From Streptomyces sp. AC512_CC834 (GTDB taxonomy: Bacteria; Actinomycetota; Actinomycetes; Streptomycetales; Streptomycetaceae): a stretch of DNA of 64,000 bases. Each line of letters starts with the position of its first letter. Within the stretch, counting starts at the first letter, position 1. Below, piece after piece: positions 17,055 to 25,563 of the stretch. The DNA lies in assembly GCF_019049325.1 (NCBI RefSeq), contig NZ_JAGMUO010000097.1, positions 372,001 through 436,000 on the forward strand, written 5' to 3'. Below the pieces are notes generated by a model, which was not told where the DNA came from, searched no databases, and saw nothing but the letters and a program-made list of their open reading frames with translations. The translations under genes were made by a program, and so were the position numbers.

Positions 17055-17106
17055 TGCCGTCCGCCACCTCTCTGCCGCTGTCCGGGCCCCGGCTTCCGAA
17101 GGACCC

Positions 17107-17136
17107 TTGACCGTCGTCCTCGGGGCAGTGTAGACA
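17107..17136 (+). promoter_or_regulatory. Putative HrdB-type promoter of the galactoside operon
   Basis: TTGACC (17107-17112) and TAGACA (17131-17136) are separated by 18 bases, close to the Streptomyces housekeeping consensus. Transcription would start just before the first operator palindrome. A second TTGACC lies at 17182-17187, 17 bases before the second palindrome. Confidence 0.5.
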
Positions 17137-17148
17137 TGCCGCCATCAA

Positions 17149-17164
17149 ATGTTTACGCAAACAT
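17149..17164. promoter_or_regulatory. LacI-type operator 1
   Basis: ATGTTTACGCAAACAT has perfect 6-base arms around ACGC. It is identical to a second copy 56 bases downstream and lies in the lacI-permease intergenic region. LacI-family sites typically have a central CG with flanking inverted arms, which fits. Confidence 0.75.
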
Positions 17165-17204
17165 AACAGCACTCGGCGGGCTTGACCGTCTCTTGCGGCG
17201 CGTG

Positions 17205-17220
17205 ATGTTTACGCAAACAT
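17205..17220. promoter_or_regulatory. LacI-type operator 2
   Basis: This is a second exact copy of ATGTTTACGCAAACAT, 39 bases before the permease ATG. It overlaps the -10 position expected for the TTGACC at 17182, so binding here would block the polymerase. The 56-base spacing would allow looping or cooperative binding. Confidence 0.75.
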
Positions 17221-17259
17221 AATGAGGCTTCAGGAGCTCCGAGACGAGCGAGGAACGAC

Positions 17260-18189
17260 ATGACGACGCTGCGACCACCGGCCGCCGCCGAACGGCGGCC
17301 CGCACCGCCCCCGGCGAGGCGGGAGGGCCGTTCCTGGAAGGGGTGGGGCTTCCTCGGCCCCTTCGTGGCCGTGTTCGCCCTGGTGTTCCTCGCGCCGATC
17401 GCGTACTCGGTCTACCTCAGTCTCTTCCGCGACCAGCTCATCGGCGGCACCACCTTCGTCGGCCTCGACAACTACACCGAGGCGCTGAAGGACGACCGGT
17501 TCTGGGCCTCGCTCGGCCGGGTCTCGCTCTTCCTCGCCGTGCAGGTGCCGATCATGCTCGGCATCGCGCTGCTCGTGGCCCTGGCGCTGGACAGCGGCCG
17601 CCTCTACGGCCGGGACTTCTTCCGCGTCTCGATCTTCCTGCCGTACGCCGTGCCCGCCGTGGTGGCCACCCTGATGTGGGGCTTCATGTACGGCACCCGC
17701 TTCGGACTGGTCGGCGACATCAACGGCGCGCTGGGCGTCTCGCTGCCCGACCCGCTCTCCCCCGACCTGGTGCTGGCCTCCATCGGCAACATCGTGACCT
17801 GGGAGTTCATCGGCTACAACATGCTGATCTTCTACTCGGCGCTGCGCGTGATCCCGCACTCGCTGTACGAGGCGGCCCAGATCGACGGCGCCGGCCAGAT
17901 CCGCGTGATCACCGCCATCAAGCTCCCGGCCATCCGCGGCGCCCTCGTGATCGCCACGATCTTCTCGATCATCGGCAGCTTCCAGCTCTTCAACGAGCCC
18001 AGCATCCTGCGGCCGCTGGCGCGCAACGCCATCACCACGGACTACACGCCCAACTACTACACGTACTCGCTGTCCTTCAACGGACAGCAGCACAACTACT
18101 CCGCGACGGTCGCCATCGTCATGGGGCTGATCACCATGGTCATCGCCTACGCCGTGCAGTTGCGCGGCATGCGCAGCAAGGGAGTGTGA
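17260..18189 (+). CDS. Sugar ABC transporter permease, MalF type
   Basis: A 309-residue inner-membrane permease with six predicted helices after a Pro/Arg-rich cytoplasmic N-terminus. The EAA loop that contacts the ATPase reads EAAQIDGAGQIRVITAIKLP. RBS GAGGAACGAC precedes the ATG. It is the first gene of the LacI-controlled operon. No ATPase gene is present; Streptomyces CUT1 sugar importers generally share the MsiK ATPase encoded elsewhere, which would apply here. The likely cargo is a galactoside, judged from the GH42 gene. Confidence 0.92.
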   Translation: MTTLRPPAAAERRPAPPPARREGRSWKGWGFLGPFVAVFALVFLAPIAYSVYLSLFRDQLIGGTTFVGLDNYTEALKDDRFWASLGRVSLFLAVQVPIMLGIALLVALALDSGRLYGRDFFRVSIFLPYAVPAVVATLMWGFMYGTRFGLVGDINGALGVSLPDPLSPDLVLASIGNIVTWEFIGYNMLIFYSALRVIPHSLYEAAQIDGAGQIRVITAIKLPAIRGALVIATIFSIIGSFQLFNEPSILRPLARNAITTDYTPNYYTYSLSFNGQQHNYSATVAIVMGLITMVIAYAVQLRGMRSKGV

Positions 18190-18196
18190 GGCAGCG

Positions 18197-19147
18197 ATGA
18201 CCAGTCCTGTCGCCACCGTCGTCGGCCGTGCCGCCCCCAAGCGGTCCGGCTCCTCGGGCCCGGTACCCCGGCTGCGCACGTCCCGGCGCCGGCACTCCCC
18301 CGACAAGCCCCGGCGCAGCGTGCTGCTGACCGTGCTCACCTCACTCGTGCTGCTGTACAGCCTGGTGCCGCTGGTCTGGCTGGCCGTCAGCGCCACCAAG
18401 ACCCAAGAGGGGCTGTCCCGTTCCTTCGGGCTCTGGTTCGACGGCGACTTCGCGCTGTGGGACAACATCGGCCAGACCTTCACCTACGACGACGGCGTCT
18501 TCACCCGCTGGCTGCTGAACACCCTGCTGTACGTGGGGCTGGGCGCGGGCGGTGCCACCTTCCTCGCCGTGCTCGGCGGCTACGCGCTCGCCAAGTTCGA
18601 CTTCCCCGGGCGGCGGGCCGTGTTCGCCGTCGTCATCGGCGCGGTGGCCGTGCCGGGTACGGCACTCGCGGTGCCGACCTTCCTGATGTTCAGCGAGATG
18701 GGGCTCACCAACACCCCCTGGGCGGTGGTCGTCCCGTCCCTGATCTCGCCGTTCGGCCTCTACCTGATGTGGGTGTTCGCCACCGAGGCCGTCCCGGCCG
18801 AGCTGATGGAGGCCGCCCGCATCGACGGGGCGGGCGAGGTGCGCACCTTCTTCCGGGTGGCGCTGCCGCTGCTGGCGCCCGGCATCGTCACGGTCCTGCT
18901 GTTCACCATGGTGGCGACCTGGAACAACTACTTCCTGCCGCTGATCATGATCAAGGATCCCGACTGGTATCCGCTGACCCTGGGACTGAACAGTTGGAAC
19001 CAGCAGGCCGCGACCGCCGGCGGCGAGGCCGTCTTCAACCTCGTCGTCACCGGGTCGCTCATCACCATCCTGCCGCTGATCGCCGCGTTCCTGCTGCTCC
19101 AGAGGTACTGGCAGTCCGGCCTCGCCGCCGGAAGCGTCAAGGAGTAG
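18197..19147 (+). CDS. Sugar ABC transporter permease, MalG type
   Basis: A 316-residue permease partner starting 7 bases after the MalF-type gene. Six helices follow a basic cytoplasmic leader, and the EAA loop reads EAARIDGAGEVRTFFRVALP. Both permeases together form the channel for the sugar captured by the lipoprotein encoded next. Confidence 0.92.
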   Translation: MTSPVATVVGRAAPKRSGSSGPVPRLRTSRRRHSPDKPRRSVLLTVLTSLVLLYSLVPLVWLAVSATKTQEGLSRSFGLWFDGDFALWDNIGQTFTYDDGVFTRWLLNTLLYVGLGAGGATFLAVLGGYALAKFDFPGRRAVFAVVIGAVAVPGTALAVPTFLMFSEMGLTNTPWAVVVPSLISPFGLYLMWVFATEAVPAELMEAARIDGAGEVRTFFRVALPLLAPGIVTVLLFTMVATWNNYFLPLIMIKDPDWYPLTLGLNSWNQQAATAGGEAVFNLVVTGSLITILPLIAAFLLLQRYWQSGLAAGSVKE

Positions 19148-19212
19148 CCCCGCTCTCCCCTCCAACCCTCAAACGGTGCCGGTTCCGGCCACGACGAAGT
19201 GGAAGCCCACCC

Positions 19213-20556
19213 ATGCCAAAGCACTCGCGCCGCCTCCTGCGCGCCACAGGCCTCGTCTGCGCCCTCGTCCTGGGAGCGGCCGCCTGCGGCGGCTCCGACG
19301 ACGGGGGATCGAGCCAGAAGGCGGTCTCCGAGGCGGACATCCAGGCGGCCCTCGAGGAGGGCGGCACCATCACGGTCTGGGCGTGGGAGCCCACGCTCGA
19401 ACAGGTGGCCACCGACTTCGAGAAGGAACACCCCGGCGTCGAGGTCGACCTCGTCAACGCGGGCACCAACAAGGACCAGTACACGGCGCTGCAGAACGCC
19501 ATCTCGGCGAAGAAGGGCGTCCCGGACGTCGCCCAGATCGAGTACTACGCGATGGGCCAGTACGCCCTGACCAAGCAGCTCACCGACCTCAAGTCCTTCG
19601 GCGCCGACAAGCTCTCCGCCCAGTTCTCCCCGGGTCCGTGGAACGGTGTGAAGGCCGGCACGGACGGCGTGTACGCGCTGCCGATGGACTCCGGTCCGAT
19701 GGCGCTGTTCTACAACAAGAAGGTCTTCGACAAGTACGACATCAAGGTGCCCACCACCTGGGCCGAGTACCTGGACGCCGCCCGCGACCTGCACAAGGCC
19801 GACCCGAAGGCGTACATCACCGCCGACACCGGCGACGCCGGGTTCGCCACCAGCATGCTCTGGCAGGCCGGTTCGCGCCCCTACACGGTGAACGGCACCA
19901 AGGTGAAGATCGACTTCTCGGACGAGGGTGCCGCGAAGTTCACCGAGACGTGGCAGCAGCTCATCGACGAGAAGCTGCTCGCTCCCGTCCCGGCCTGGAC
20001 CGACGAGTGGTACAAGGGCCTCGGCGACGGCACCGTCGCGACCCTCGCCACCGGCGCGTGGATGCCCGCCAACCTCGCCTCGGGCGTGAAGAACGCCGAG
20101 GGTGACTGGCGCGTCGCCCCGCTCCCGCAGTGGACCGCGGGCGGCAAGGTCAGCGCGGAGAACGGCGGCAGCGCGCTGGCGCTGCCGGAGCTGGGCGACG
20201 ACGAGGCACTGGCGTACGCCTTCGTCGAGTACGCGAACGCGGGCGACGGCGTGCAGACCCGCCTGAAGAACGGCGCCTTCCCGGCGACCACCGCGGAGCT
20301 GCAGTCCACGAAGTTCCAGGACACCGCGTTCCCCTACTTCGGCGGCCAGAAGGCCAACAAGATCTTCGCCGAGTCGGCCGCGAACGTCCCCGACGACTGG
20401 TCGTACCTGCCCTACCAGGTGTACGCGAACTCGGTCTTCAACGACACCGTCGGCAAGGCCTACGTCTCCGGCACCACGCTGGCCGAGGGGCTGAAGTCCT
20501 GGCAGGAGGCCTCGATCAAGTACGGCGAGGAACAGGGCTTCACCGTCCAGAAGTAG
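19213..20556 (+). CDS. Sugar ABC transporter substrate-binding lipoprotein
   Basis: ATG 19213 (RBS GGAAG) gives a 447-residue lipoprotein. The signal peptide ends in the lipobox LGAAAC, followed by a Gly/Ser-rich linker (GGSDDGGSS). The mature part is a type 1 extracellular solute-binding protein (TITVWAWEPTLEQVATDFEKEHPGVEV ... DSGPMALFYNKKVFDKY). It should deliver an oligosaccharide to the two upstream permeases. The adjacent beta-galactosidase suggests a beta-galactoside, such as a plant galactan fragment (inference). Confidence 0.93.
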   Translation: MPKHSRRLLRATGLVCALVLGAAACGGSDDGGSSQKAVSEADIQAALEEGGTITVWAWEPTLEQVATDFEKEHPGVEVDLVNAGTNKDQYTALQNAISAKKGVPDVAQIEYYAMGQYALTKQLTDLKSFGADKLSAQFSPGPWNGVKAGTDGVYALPMDSGPMALFYNKKVFDKYDIKVPTTWAEYLDAARDLHKADPKAYITADTGDAGFATSMLWQAGSRPYTVNGTKVKIDFSDEGAAKFTETWQQLIDEKLLAPVPAWTDEWYKGLGDGTVATLATGAWMPANLASGVKNAEGDWRVAPLPQWTAGGKVSAENGGSALALPELGDDEALAYAFVEYANAGDGVQTRLKNGAFPATTAELQSTKFQDTAFPYFGGQKANKIFAESAANVPDDWSYLPYQVYANSVFNDTVGKAYVSGTTLAEGLKSWQEASIKYGEEQGFTVQK

Positions 20557-20590
20557 CTCACGGCTCACGCACCACACCGGAAGGACCGCC

Positions 20591-22636
20591 ATGATCTCCA
20601 CCCTCCTGTCCCGCCTGCACCGCGGGGCGGACGGCGCTCCCGCCCCCCGTCTCGCCTTCGGAGCCGACTACAACCCCGAGCAGTGGCCCCGGGAGGTGTG
20701 GGAGGAGGACGTACGGCTGATGCGCGAGGCCGGCGTCAACATCGTCTCGCTCGGCATCTTCTCCTGGGCCCGCGTCCAGCCGGGCCTCGGCACCTGGGAC
20801 TTCGCCTGGCTCGACGAGGTCATGGACCTGCTGTACGAGCACGGTGTCGGCGTCGACCTGGCCACCGCGACCGCCTCGCCGCCGCCCTGGCTGACCACCG
20901 CGCACCCGGAGATCCTCCCGGTCACCGACCGGGGCGAAACGCTGTGGCCGGGCGCGCGCCAGCACTGGCGTCCGACGTCACCCGTCTTCCGCGAGCACGC
21001 CCTGCGCCTGGTCCGTGAGATGGCGACCCGCTACGCCGGCCACCCGGCCCTGGTCGCCTGGCACGTCAACAACGAACTGGGCTGCCACAACGTCTACGAC
21101 TACTCCGACGACGCGGCCCGCGCCTTCCGCGACTGGCTGCGCGCCCGGTACGGCACGACGGACGCCCTCAACCACGCCTGGGGCACGGCGTTCTGGTCGC
21201 AGCGCTACGGCGACTGGGAGCAGATCCTGCCGCCGCGGCTGGCCGCCTCCCACCCGAACCCGACCCAGCAACTGGACTTCAAGCGGTTCTCGTCGGACGC
21301 GCTCAAGGACTACCTGCGCGCCGAACGCGACCTCCTGCGGGAGCTGACCCCCGACGTCCCCGTCACCACCAACTTCATGGTGATGCCCGGCACCACGGGC
21401 ATGAACTACGCGGACTGGGCCGGCGAGGTGGACTTCGTCGCCAACGACCACTACGTCGTGCCGGGTCCGCAGGCCCGCGACGAGCTGTCGTTCTCGGCGA
21501 ACCTCACCAGCGGCATCGCGGGCGGCCGGCCCTGGTTCCTGATGGAGCACTCCACCAGTGCCGTGAACTGGCAGCCCGTCAACCTGGCCAAGCGGCCCGG
21601 CGACCTGGCCCGGGACTCGCTGACGCACGTGGCGCACGGCGCCGACGCGGTCTGCTTCTTCCAGTGGCGCCAGTCGGCGGCGGGCGCCGAGAAGTACCAC
21701 TCGGCGATGGTCCCGCACGCCGGGGCGGACAGCGACCTGTTCCGCGCGGTCACGGCGCTCGGCGACACGCTGAAGGCGCTCGCGCCGGTCGCCGGGAGCG
21801 AGCGGGAGCCCGCCGGGGTCGGCATCCTCTTCGACTGGGAGTCGCGGTGGGCGAGCGAGCAGGACTCGCACCCCACCTCACTGCTCGACTACCACCAGGA
21901 GGCGCTCGACTGGTACTCCGCGCTGCTCTCCCTCGGCATCCGCGCCGACGTCGTCACCACGGGCGCCGACCTGAGCCGCCACCGGGTGCTGATCGCGCCC
22001 GTGCTGCACATGGTCCCGGCCGAGCTGGCCAAGGACCTCACCCGGTACGCCGAACAGGGCGGGCACCTGGTCACCACGTACTTCTCCGGTGTCGTCGACG
22101 AGAACGACCACGTGTGGCTCGGTGGCTACCCGGGCGCCCTGCGGGACCTGCTCGGCATCCGCGTCGAGGAGTTCGGCCCGCTGCCCGCCGGGCAGAGCGT
22201 GGAGCTGGACGACGGGAGCACCGGCGGCCTGTGGACCGACCACATCACCGTCACCGCGCCCGAGACCGAGGTCCTCGTCCGCTACCGCACCGGCACGCAG
22301 GCCGGCCGCCCGGCGGTCACCCGGCGTGCCGCGGGCAGCGGTTCGGCCGCCTACGTCTCCACCCGGCTCGGCGCCGACGGGCTCGCCCCGCTGCTGCCCA
22401 GGCTGCTGGACCCGGCCGGCGTGACGAGCGAACTGCCCGCCGCGGTACGCGGATCGGTCGAGGCCACCGTGCGCCGGGGCCCCGGCGGCCGGTTCCTGTT
22501 CCTGGTCAACCGGACCGACGGGAGTGTGACCGTCCCCGGGCTCACCGGGGACGTCCTGCTGGGCGCCACCGTCGCCGACGGCGCCCTCGCCCTCGCGCCC
22601 AGGGAGGTCGCCGTCCTGCGCACGCCCACCGACTGA
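20591..22636 (+). CDS. Beta-galactosidase, glycoside hydrolase family 42
   Basis: A 681-residue GH42 enzyme with RBS GGAAGGA. The TIM barrel begins FGADYNPEQWP. The acid/base Glu is E162 in HVNNELG and the nucleophile is E319 in FLMEHST. The trimerisation domain follows (GILFDWESRWASE ...) and then a beta C-terminal domain. There is no signal peptide, so it acts in the cytoplasm on imported galactosides. It is the last gene of the LacI-controlled operon. Galactosidase activity is well supported by family; the natural substrate linkage is not determined. Confidence 0.95.
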   Translation: MISTLLSRLHRGADGAPAPRLAFGADYNPEQWPREVWEEDVRLMREAGVNIVSLGIFSWARVQPGLGTWDFAWLDEVMDLLYEHGVGVDLATATASPPPWLTTAHPEILPVTDRGETLWPGARQHWRPTSPVFREHALRLVREMATRYAGHPALVAWHVNNELGCHNVYDYSDDAARAFRDWLRARYGTTDALNHAWGTAFWSQRYGDWEQILPPRLAASHPNPTQQLDFKRFSSDALKDYLRAERDLLRELTPDVPVTTNFMVMPGTTGMNYADWAGEVDFVANDHYVVPGPQARDELSFSANLTSGIAGGRPWFLMEHSTSAVNWQPVNLAKRPGDLARDSLTHVAHGADAVCFFQWRQSAAGAEKYHSAMVPHAGADSDLFRAVTALGDTLKALAPVAGSEREPAGVGILFDWESRWASEQDSHPTSLLDYHQEALDWYSALLSLGIRADVVTTGADLSRHRVLIAPVLHMVPAELAKDLTRYAEQGGHLVTTYFSGVVDENDHVWLGGYPGALRDLLGIRVEEFGPLPAGQSVELDDGSTGGLWTDHITVTAPETEVLVRYRTGTQAGRPAVTRRAAGSGSAAYVSTRLGADGLAPLLPRLLDPAGVTSELPAAVRGSVEATVRRGPGGRFLFLVNRTDGSVTVPGLTGDVLLGATVADGALALAPREVAVLRTPTD

Positions 22637-22756
22637 GCCCGCACCGGCACCACATCGGCAACTTCCGCCGCCCACCGGGCACATCGCACGCCCGCAGGGC
22701 AGTACGATGATCGAAAACTGCGGCGGAGCGTCACCTCCCGGACCATGGAGCCTGCC

Positions 22757-23548
22757 ATGACGACGGACCATTCCCAGCCTCCCCACATCGACACGGGCCG
22801 GGCCCACCCCGCGCGTGTCTACGACTGGCTGCTGGGCGGCAAGGACAACTACCCCGTCGACGAGGCGGTGGGCGAGACCCTGCCGCCCGAGGCACGGGAC
22901 GCGGCGCGGCAGAACCGCGCGTTCATGAACCGCGCGGTGGCCCACCTCGCCGCGCAGGGCATGGACCAGTTCCTGGACATCGGCACGGGCATCCCGACCG
23001 AGCCCAACCTGCACCAGATCGTCCAGCGGACCGTGCCGACGGCCAGGGTCGTCTACGCCGACAACGACCCGATCGTGCTGCGGCACGCGGAGGCCCTGCT
23101 GGTCAGCAGCCCCGAGGGGGCCACGGACTACATCCAGGCCGACGTCCGCGAGCCGGAGGAGATCGTGCGGCACGCCCGCGAGATCCTGGACTTCGACCGG
23201 CCGATCGCCCTGTCCCTGATCGCCCTGATGCACTTCGTCCCGGACGACCAGGACGCCCACGGCATCGTCGGCGGACTGGTCGAGACCCTCCCCCCGGGCA
23301 GTCACCTGGTCCTCTCGCACGCCTCGATCGACCTCTTCCCCGAGCTGTCGAAGCAGGTGATCGACCAGTACGCCAAGGGCGGCATCCGTCTCGGCTTCCG
23401 TACCCGGGCGGAGGTGACCCGCTTCTTCGACGGACTGGACCTGGTGCCGCCCGGCCTGGTCACGGCCACCGAGTGGTACGGCCAGGACCAGGAGCCGCCC
23501 GCGTCGGAGGAGAGCGGCATCTACGCGGGCGTGGCGCGTATCCCCTGA
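22757..23548 (+). CDS. SAM-dependent methyltransferase, DUF574 family
   Basis: ATG 22757 has GGAG at the right distance; an ATG 12 bases upstream is the alternative. The 263-residue product belongs to the DUF574 (Methyltransf_19) group, abundant in Streptomyces. Motif I is FLDIGTGIPTEPNLHQ, preceded by the family signature ARVYDWLLGGKDNYPVD. The substrate is unknown for the family. It is a single gene between the GH42 operon and a convergent small membrane protein gene. Confidence 0.88.
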   Translation: MTTDHSQPPHIDTGRAHPARVYDWLLGGKDNYPVDEAVGETLPPEARDAARQNRAFMNRAVAHLAAQGMDQFLDIGTGIPTEPNLHQIVQRTVPTARVVYADNDPIVLRHAEALLVSSPEGATDYIQADVREPEEIVRHAREILDFDRPIALSLIALMHFVPDDQDAHGIVGGLVETLPPGSHLVLSHASIDLFPELSKQVIDQYAKGGIRLGFRTRAEVTRFFDGLDLVPPGLVTATEWYGQDQEPPASEESGIYAGVARIP

Positions 23549-23567
23549 CGGGACGTGGGGCGGTGGC

Positions 23568-23753
23568 TCAGCGGCGGCGCCCGCGGGTCGCCCAGCCGCT
23601 GCCTACTCCGGCCACGTGCAGGGCGAGCAGGGCGAGGCCGACGAGCATGACGTTGGTGGAGGTGAAGATGTCGTTGGTCGAGACCTCCGCCGCGTTGATC
23701 AGCCAGGCGATGAGGAACAGAACCGCCGCGATGATGGCGAGCACGGTGTACAT
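23568..23753 (-). CDS. Small membrane protein, 61 residues
   Basis: ATG 23753 is preceded by GAAGGG. The product has two hydrophobic helices (VLAIIAAVLFLIAWLINA and VMLVGLALLALHVAGV) joined by a short polar loop (AEVSTNDIFTSTN), with a basic C-terminus. I do not know a function. A long perfect hairpin lies just upstream of its start. Another frame is open over the same bases but has no such protein-like character. Confidence 0.7.
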   Translation of the reverse strand: MYTVLAIIAAVLFLIAWLINAAEVSTNDIFTSTNVMLVGLALLALHVAGVGSGWATRGRRR

Positions 23754-23781
23754 CCCTTCGGATCGGTGGCACCGGGGCGGT

Positions 23782-23823
23782 GCCGTGTCACGCGTATGCC
23801 CCCGACGGGGTGCGTGACACGGC
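23782..23823. repeat. Long inverted repeat upstream of the small membrane protein gene
   Basis: GCCGTGTCACGC (23782-23793) and GCGTGACACGGC (23812-23823) are perfect 12-base arms. Inside the loop CCCC and GGGG can pair again around GAC. It sits 28 bases upstream of the ATG at 23753, not behind any gene, so it may be an operator or a leader structure rather than a terminator. Confidence 0.6.
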
Positions 23824-23934
23824 GGAAGGCTCCGTGCGCGCCGGCCGCCGGTCGCCCGTCGCCGGTCGGCGCCCGTGCGTGCAGGCCCTGGCGACGCGTC
23901 CGGTATGCGCCTTCTGTGAGCAGAGCACCGGGTA

Positions 23935-23953
23935 TTGGGTAAGGCGAACCTAA
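23935..23953. promoter_or_regulatory. Iron box (DmdR/IdeR-type) upstream of the PPOX gene
   Basis: TTGGGTAAGGCGAACCTAA matches 16 of 19 positions of TTAGGTTAGGCTAACCTAA. It is about 80 bases before the PPOX start and indicates iron repression by a DtxR-family regulator. Confidence 0.65.
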
Positions 23954-24033
23954 GATCAGATAATGTTTCGTGTGCAGCAACCGACGGAAGCGCGGAAGCA
24001 CGCACTTCCGAAAGCACACCTGGGGAGCCGGCC

Positions 24034-24597
24034 TTGCCACACACGATCGACACGACCGGAGAGGGGCCGGACGCGGTCACCGAGGACGGCTGGGTCGAAC
24101 TGGACTCACCCGCCGAACTGCGTGAACTGCTGGGCGAGCCCTGGCCCGTCGTCATCGACAAGGTCCACGACCGGCTCACGGACCAGGACCGGGGCATACT
24201 GGCCCGCTCCCCCTTCTGCCTCCTGGCCACCTCCGACGCGGGCGGCGGCTGCGACGTGTCGCCCCGCGGCGACGCCCCCGGATTCACCCACGTCCTCGAC
24301 TCCCGCACTCTCGCCCTGCCGGAGCGGCCGGGGAACCGGCGCGGGGACAGCTTCCACAACATCCTCGGCAATCCGCACGCCGGCCTGCTCTACCTGATCC
24401 CCGGCGGCAAGGAAGTGCTCCGGGTCAACGGCCGGGCGCGCATCCTCACCGACGCGCCGTTCTTCGACGCGATGGCGCGGGAGGGAAGGCGTCCGGACCT
24501 CGCCCTGCTCCTGGAGATCGACGAGATCTACCTCCACTGCCCGCAGTCGCTGAACCGGGCGGGATTGTGGAAATCCCAGTCGCCGCAAGCGAGTTGA
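24034..24597 (+). CDS. Pyridoxamine 5'-phosphate oxidase-like FMN-binding protein
   Basis: TTG 24034 has GGGGAG six bases upstream and is preferred over the open frame that begins inside the iron box. The 187-residue product is a split-barrel PPOX-like protein (DRGILARSPFCLLATSDAGGGCDVSPRGDAPGF ... GDSFHNILGNPHAGLLYLIPG), close to the MSMEG_1061-type group. Such proteins bind FMN, F420 or haem. The iron box upstream and the siderophore importer downstream suggest a role in iron metabolism, such as flavin-linked reduction; this is inference. Confidence 0.85.
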   Translation: MPHTIDTTGEGPDAVTEDGWVELDSPAELRELLGEPWPVVIDKVHDRLTDQDRGILARSPFCLLATSDAGGGCDVSPRGDAPGFTHVLDSRTLALPERPGNRRGDSFHNILGNPHAGLLYLIPGGKEVLRVNGRARILTDAPFFDAMAREGRRPDLALLLEIDEIYLHCPQSLNRAGLWKSQSPQAS

Positions 24598-24675
24598 GCC
24601 ACTCCCCCAGCCGCGGGAACCAGAGCGCGCCGGTCGCCGCGGGATCTGTGTGAGCCCCGTCTCTACCAGCGCTTA

Positions 24676-24694
24676 TTAGGTTAGGCTAACCTTC
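24676..24694. promoter_or_regulatory. Iron box directly before the siderophore importer operon
   Basis: TTAGGTTAGGCTAACCTTC matches the DmdR1/IdeR consensus at nearly every position. It ends five bases before the GTG of the ATPase gene, so it must overlap the core promoter, and the mRNA probably begins at or very near the start codon. Confidence 0.85.
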
Positions 24695-24699
24695 GCCAC

Positions 24700-25563
24700 G
24701 TGAGATCTGGTGAAGACGCAGCCGGTACCCCGCGCCTGCGCGGTCATGAGCTGTCGGCGACGGGCGTGACCGTCGCGTACGACGGCACCGATGTCGTGCA
24801 CGACGCGACGGTCGGGCTCAGGCCCGGCGAAGTGACCGCCCTGGTGGGCCCGAACGGCAGCGGGAAGTCGACGCTGCTGCGGACCGTCGCCCGGCTGCAA
24901 CGGGCCCGCAGTGCCACGCTGAGCATCGACGGCACCACCGACGGACTGGCGCTGACGTCCCGTGAGTTCTCGCGGCACGTCGCCCTGCTGACCCAGGGAC
25001 GCCCGACGCCCGGCGGGCTGACCGTGCGGGACGTCGTCGAGTTCGGCCGCTATCCGTACCGGGGCCGCTGGGGGCGGCCCGATCCGGACGGCCCGGCCGC
25101 CGTCGACCGCGCCCTGGCGCTCACCGGTGTCGACGGCCTCGCCGACCGCGGCGCCGACCACCTCTCCGGCGGGCAGTTGCAGCGGGTGTGGCTCGCGAGC
25201 TGTCTCGCCCAGGAGACCGGCGTACTGCTCCTGGACGAACCGACGACCTACCTCGACCTGCGCTACCAGGTCGAACTCCTCGACCTCGTCCGCGATCTGG
25301 CGGACGACCACGGCATCGCCGTCGGTGTCGTCCTGCACGACCTCGACCAGGCGGCGGCCGTCGCCGACCGGATCACGCTCCTCGAAGCGGGCCGGATCGT
25401 CGCCGACGGCCTGCCCGAGGACGTGCTGACGCCACAGCGGCTGACCGCCGTCTACGGCATCCGGATCGACGTCGACACCGACCCCCTCACCGGCCGGCTG
25501 CGCACCCGCCCGATCGGCCGTCACCACATACGAACCCCCGAAAGGCTCGGCACCACCTCATGA
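24700..25563 (+). CDS. Ferric-siderophore ABC transporter ATPase (FecE/FepC type)
   Basis: A 287-residue ABC ATPase with Walker A GPNGSGKST, signature LSGGQ, Walker B VLLLDEP and switch His in VVLHD. The GTG at 24700 has no ribosome site and follows the iron box by five bases, so leaderless translation is likely. Its stop overlaps the ATG of the lipoprotein gene. With the next two genes it makes a full importer expected to be repressed when iron is plentiful. Confidence 0.92.
   Translation: MRSGEDAAGTPRLRGHELSATGVTVAYDGTDVVHDATVGLRPGEVTALVGPNGSGKSTLLRTVARLQRARSATLSIDGTTDGLALTSREFSRHVALLTQGRPTPGGLTVRDVVEFGRYPYRGRWGRPDPDGPAAVDRALALTGVDGLADRGADHLSGGQLQRVWLASCLAQETGVLLLDEPTTYLDLRYQVELLDLVRDLADDHGIAVGVVLHDLDQAAAVADRITLLEAGRIVADGLPEDVLTPQRLTAVYGIRIDVDTDPLTGRLRTRPIGRHHIRTPERLGTTS

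Noticed and set aside
14100..17222. 1040-codon plus-strand open frame over the TPP enzyme and LacI genes
   Set aside because: It is the shadow of two well recognised minus-strand genes and lacks any motif.
23521..23772. 83-codon minus-strand frame overlapping the small membrane protein
   Set aside because: It is Arg/His-rich without hydrophobic or domain character; the other frame gives a coherent two-helix protein with a ribosome site.
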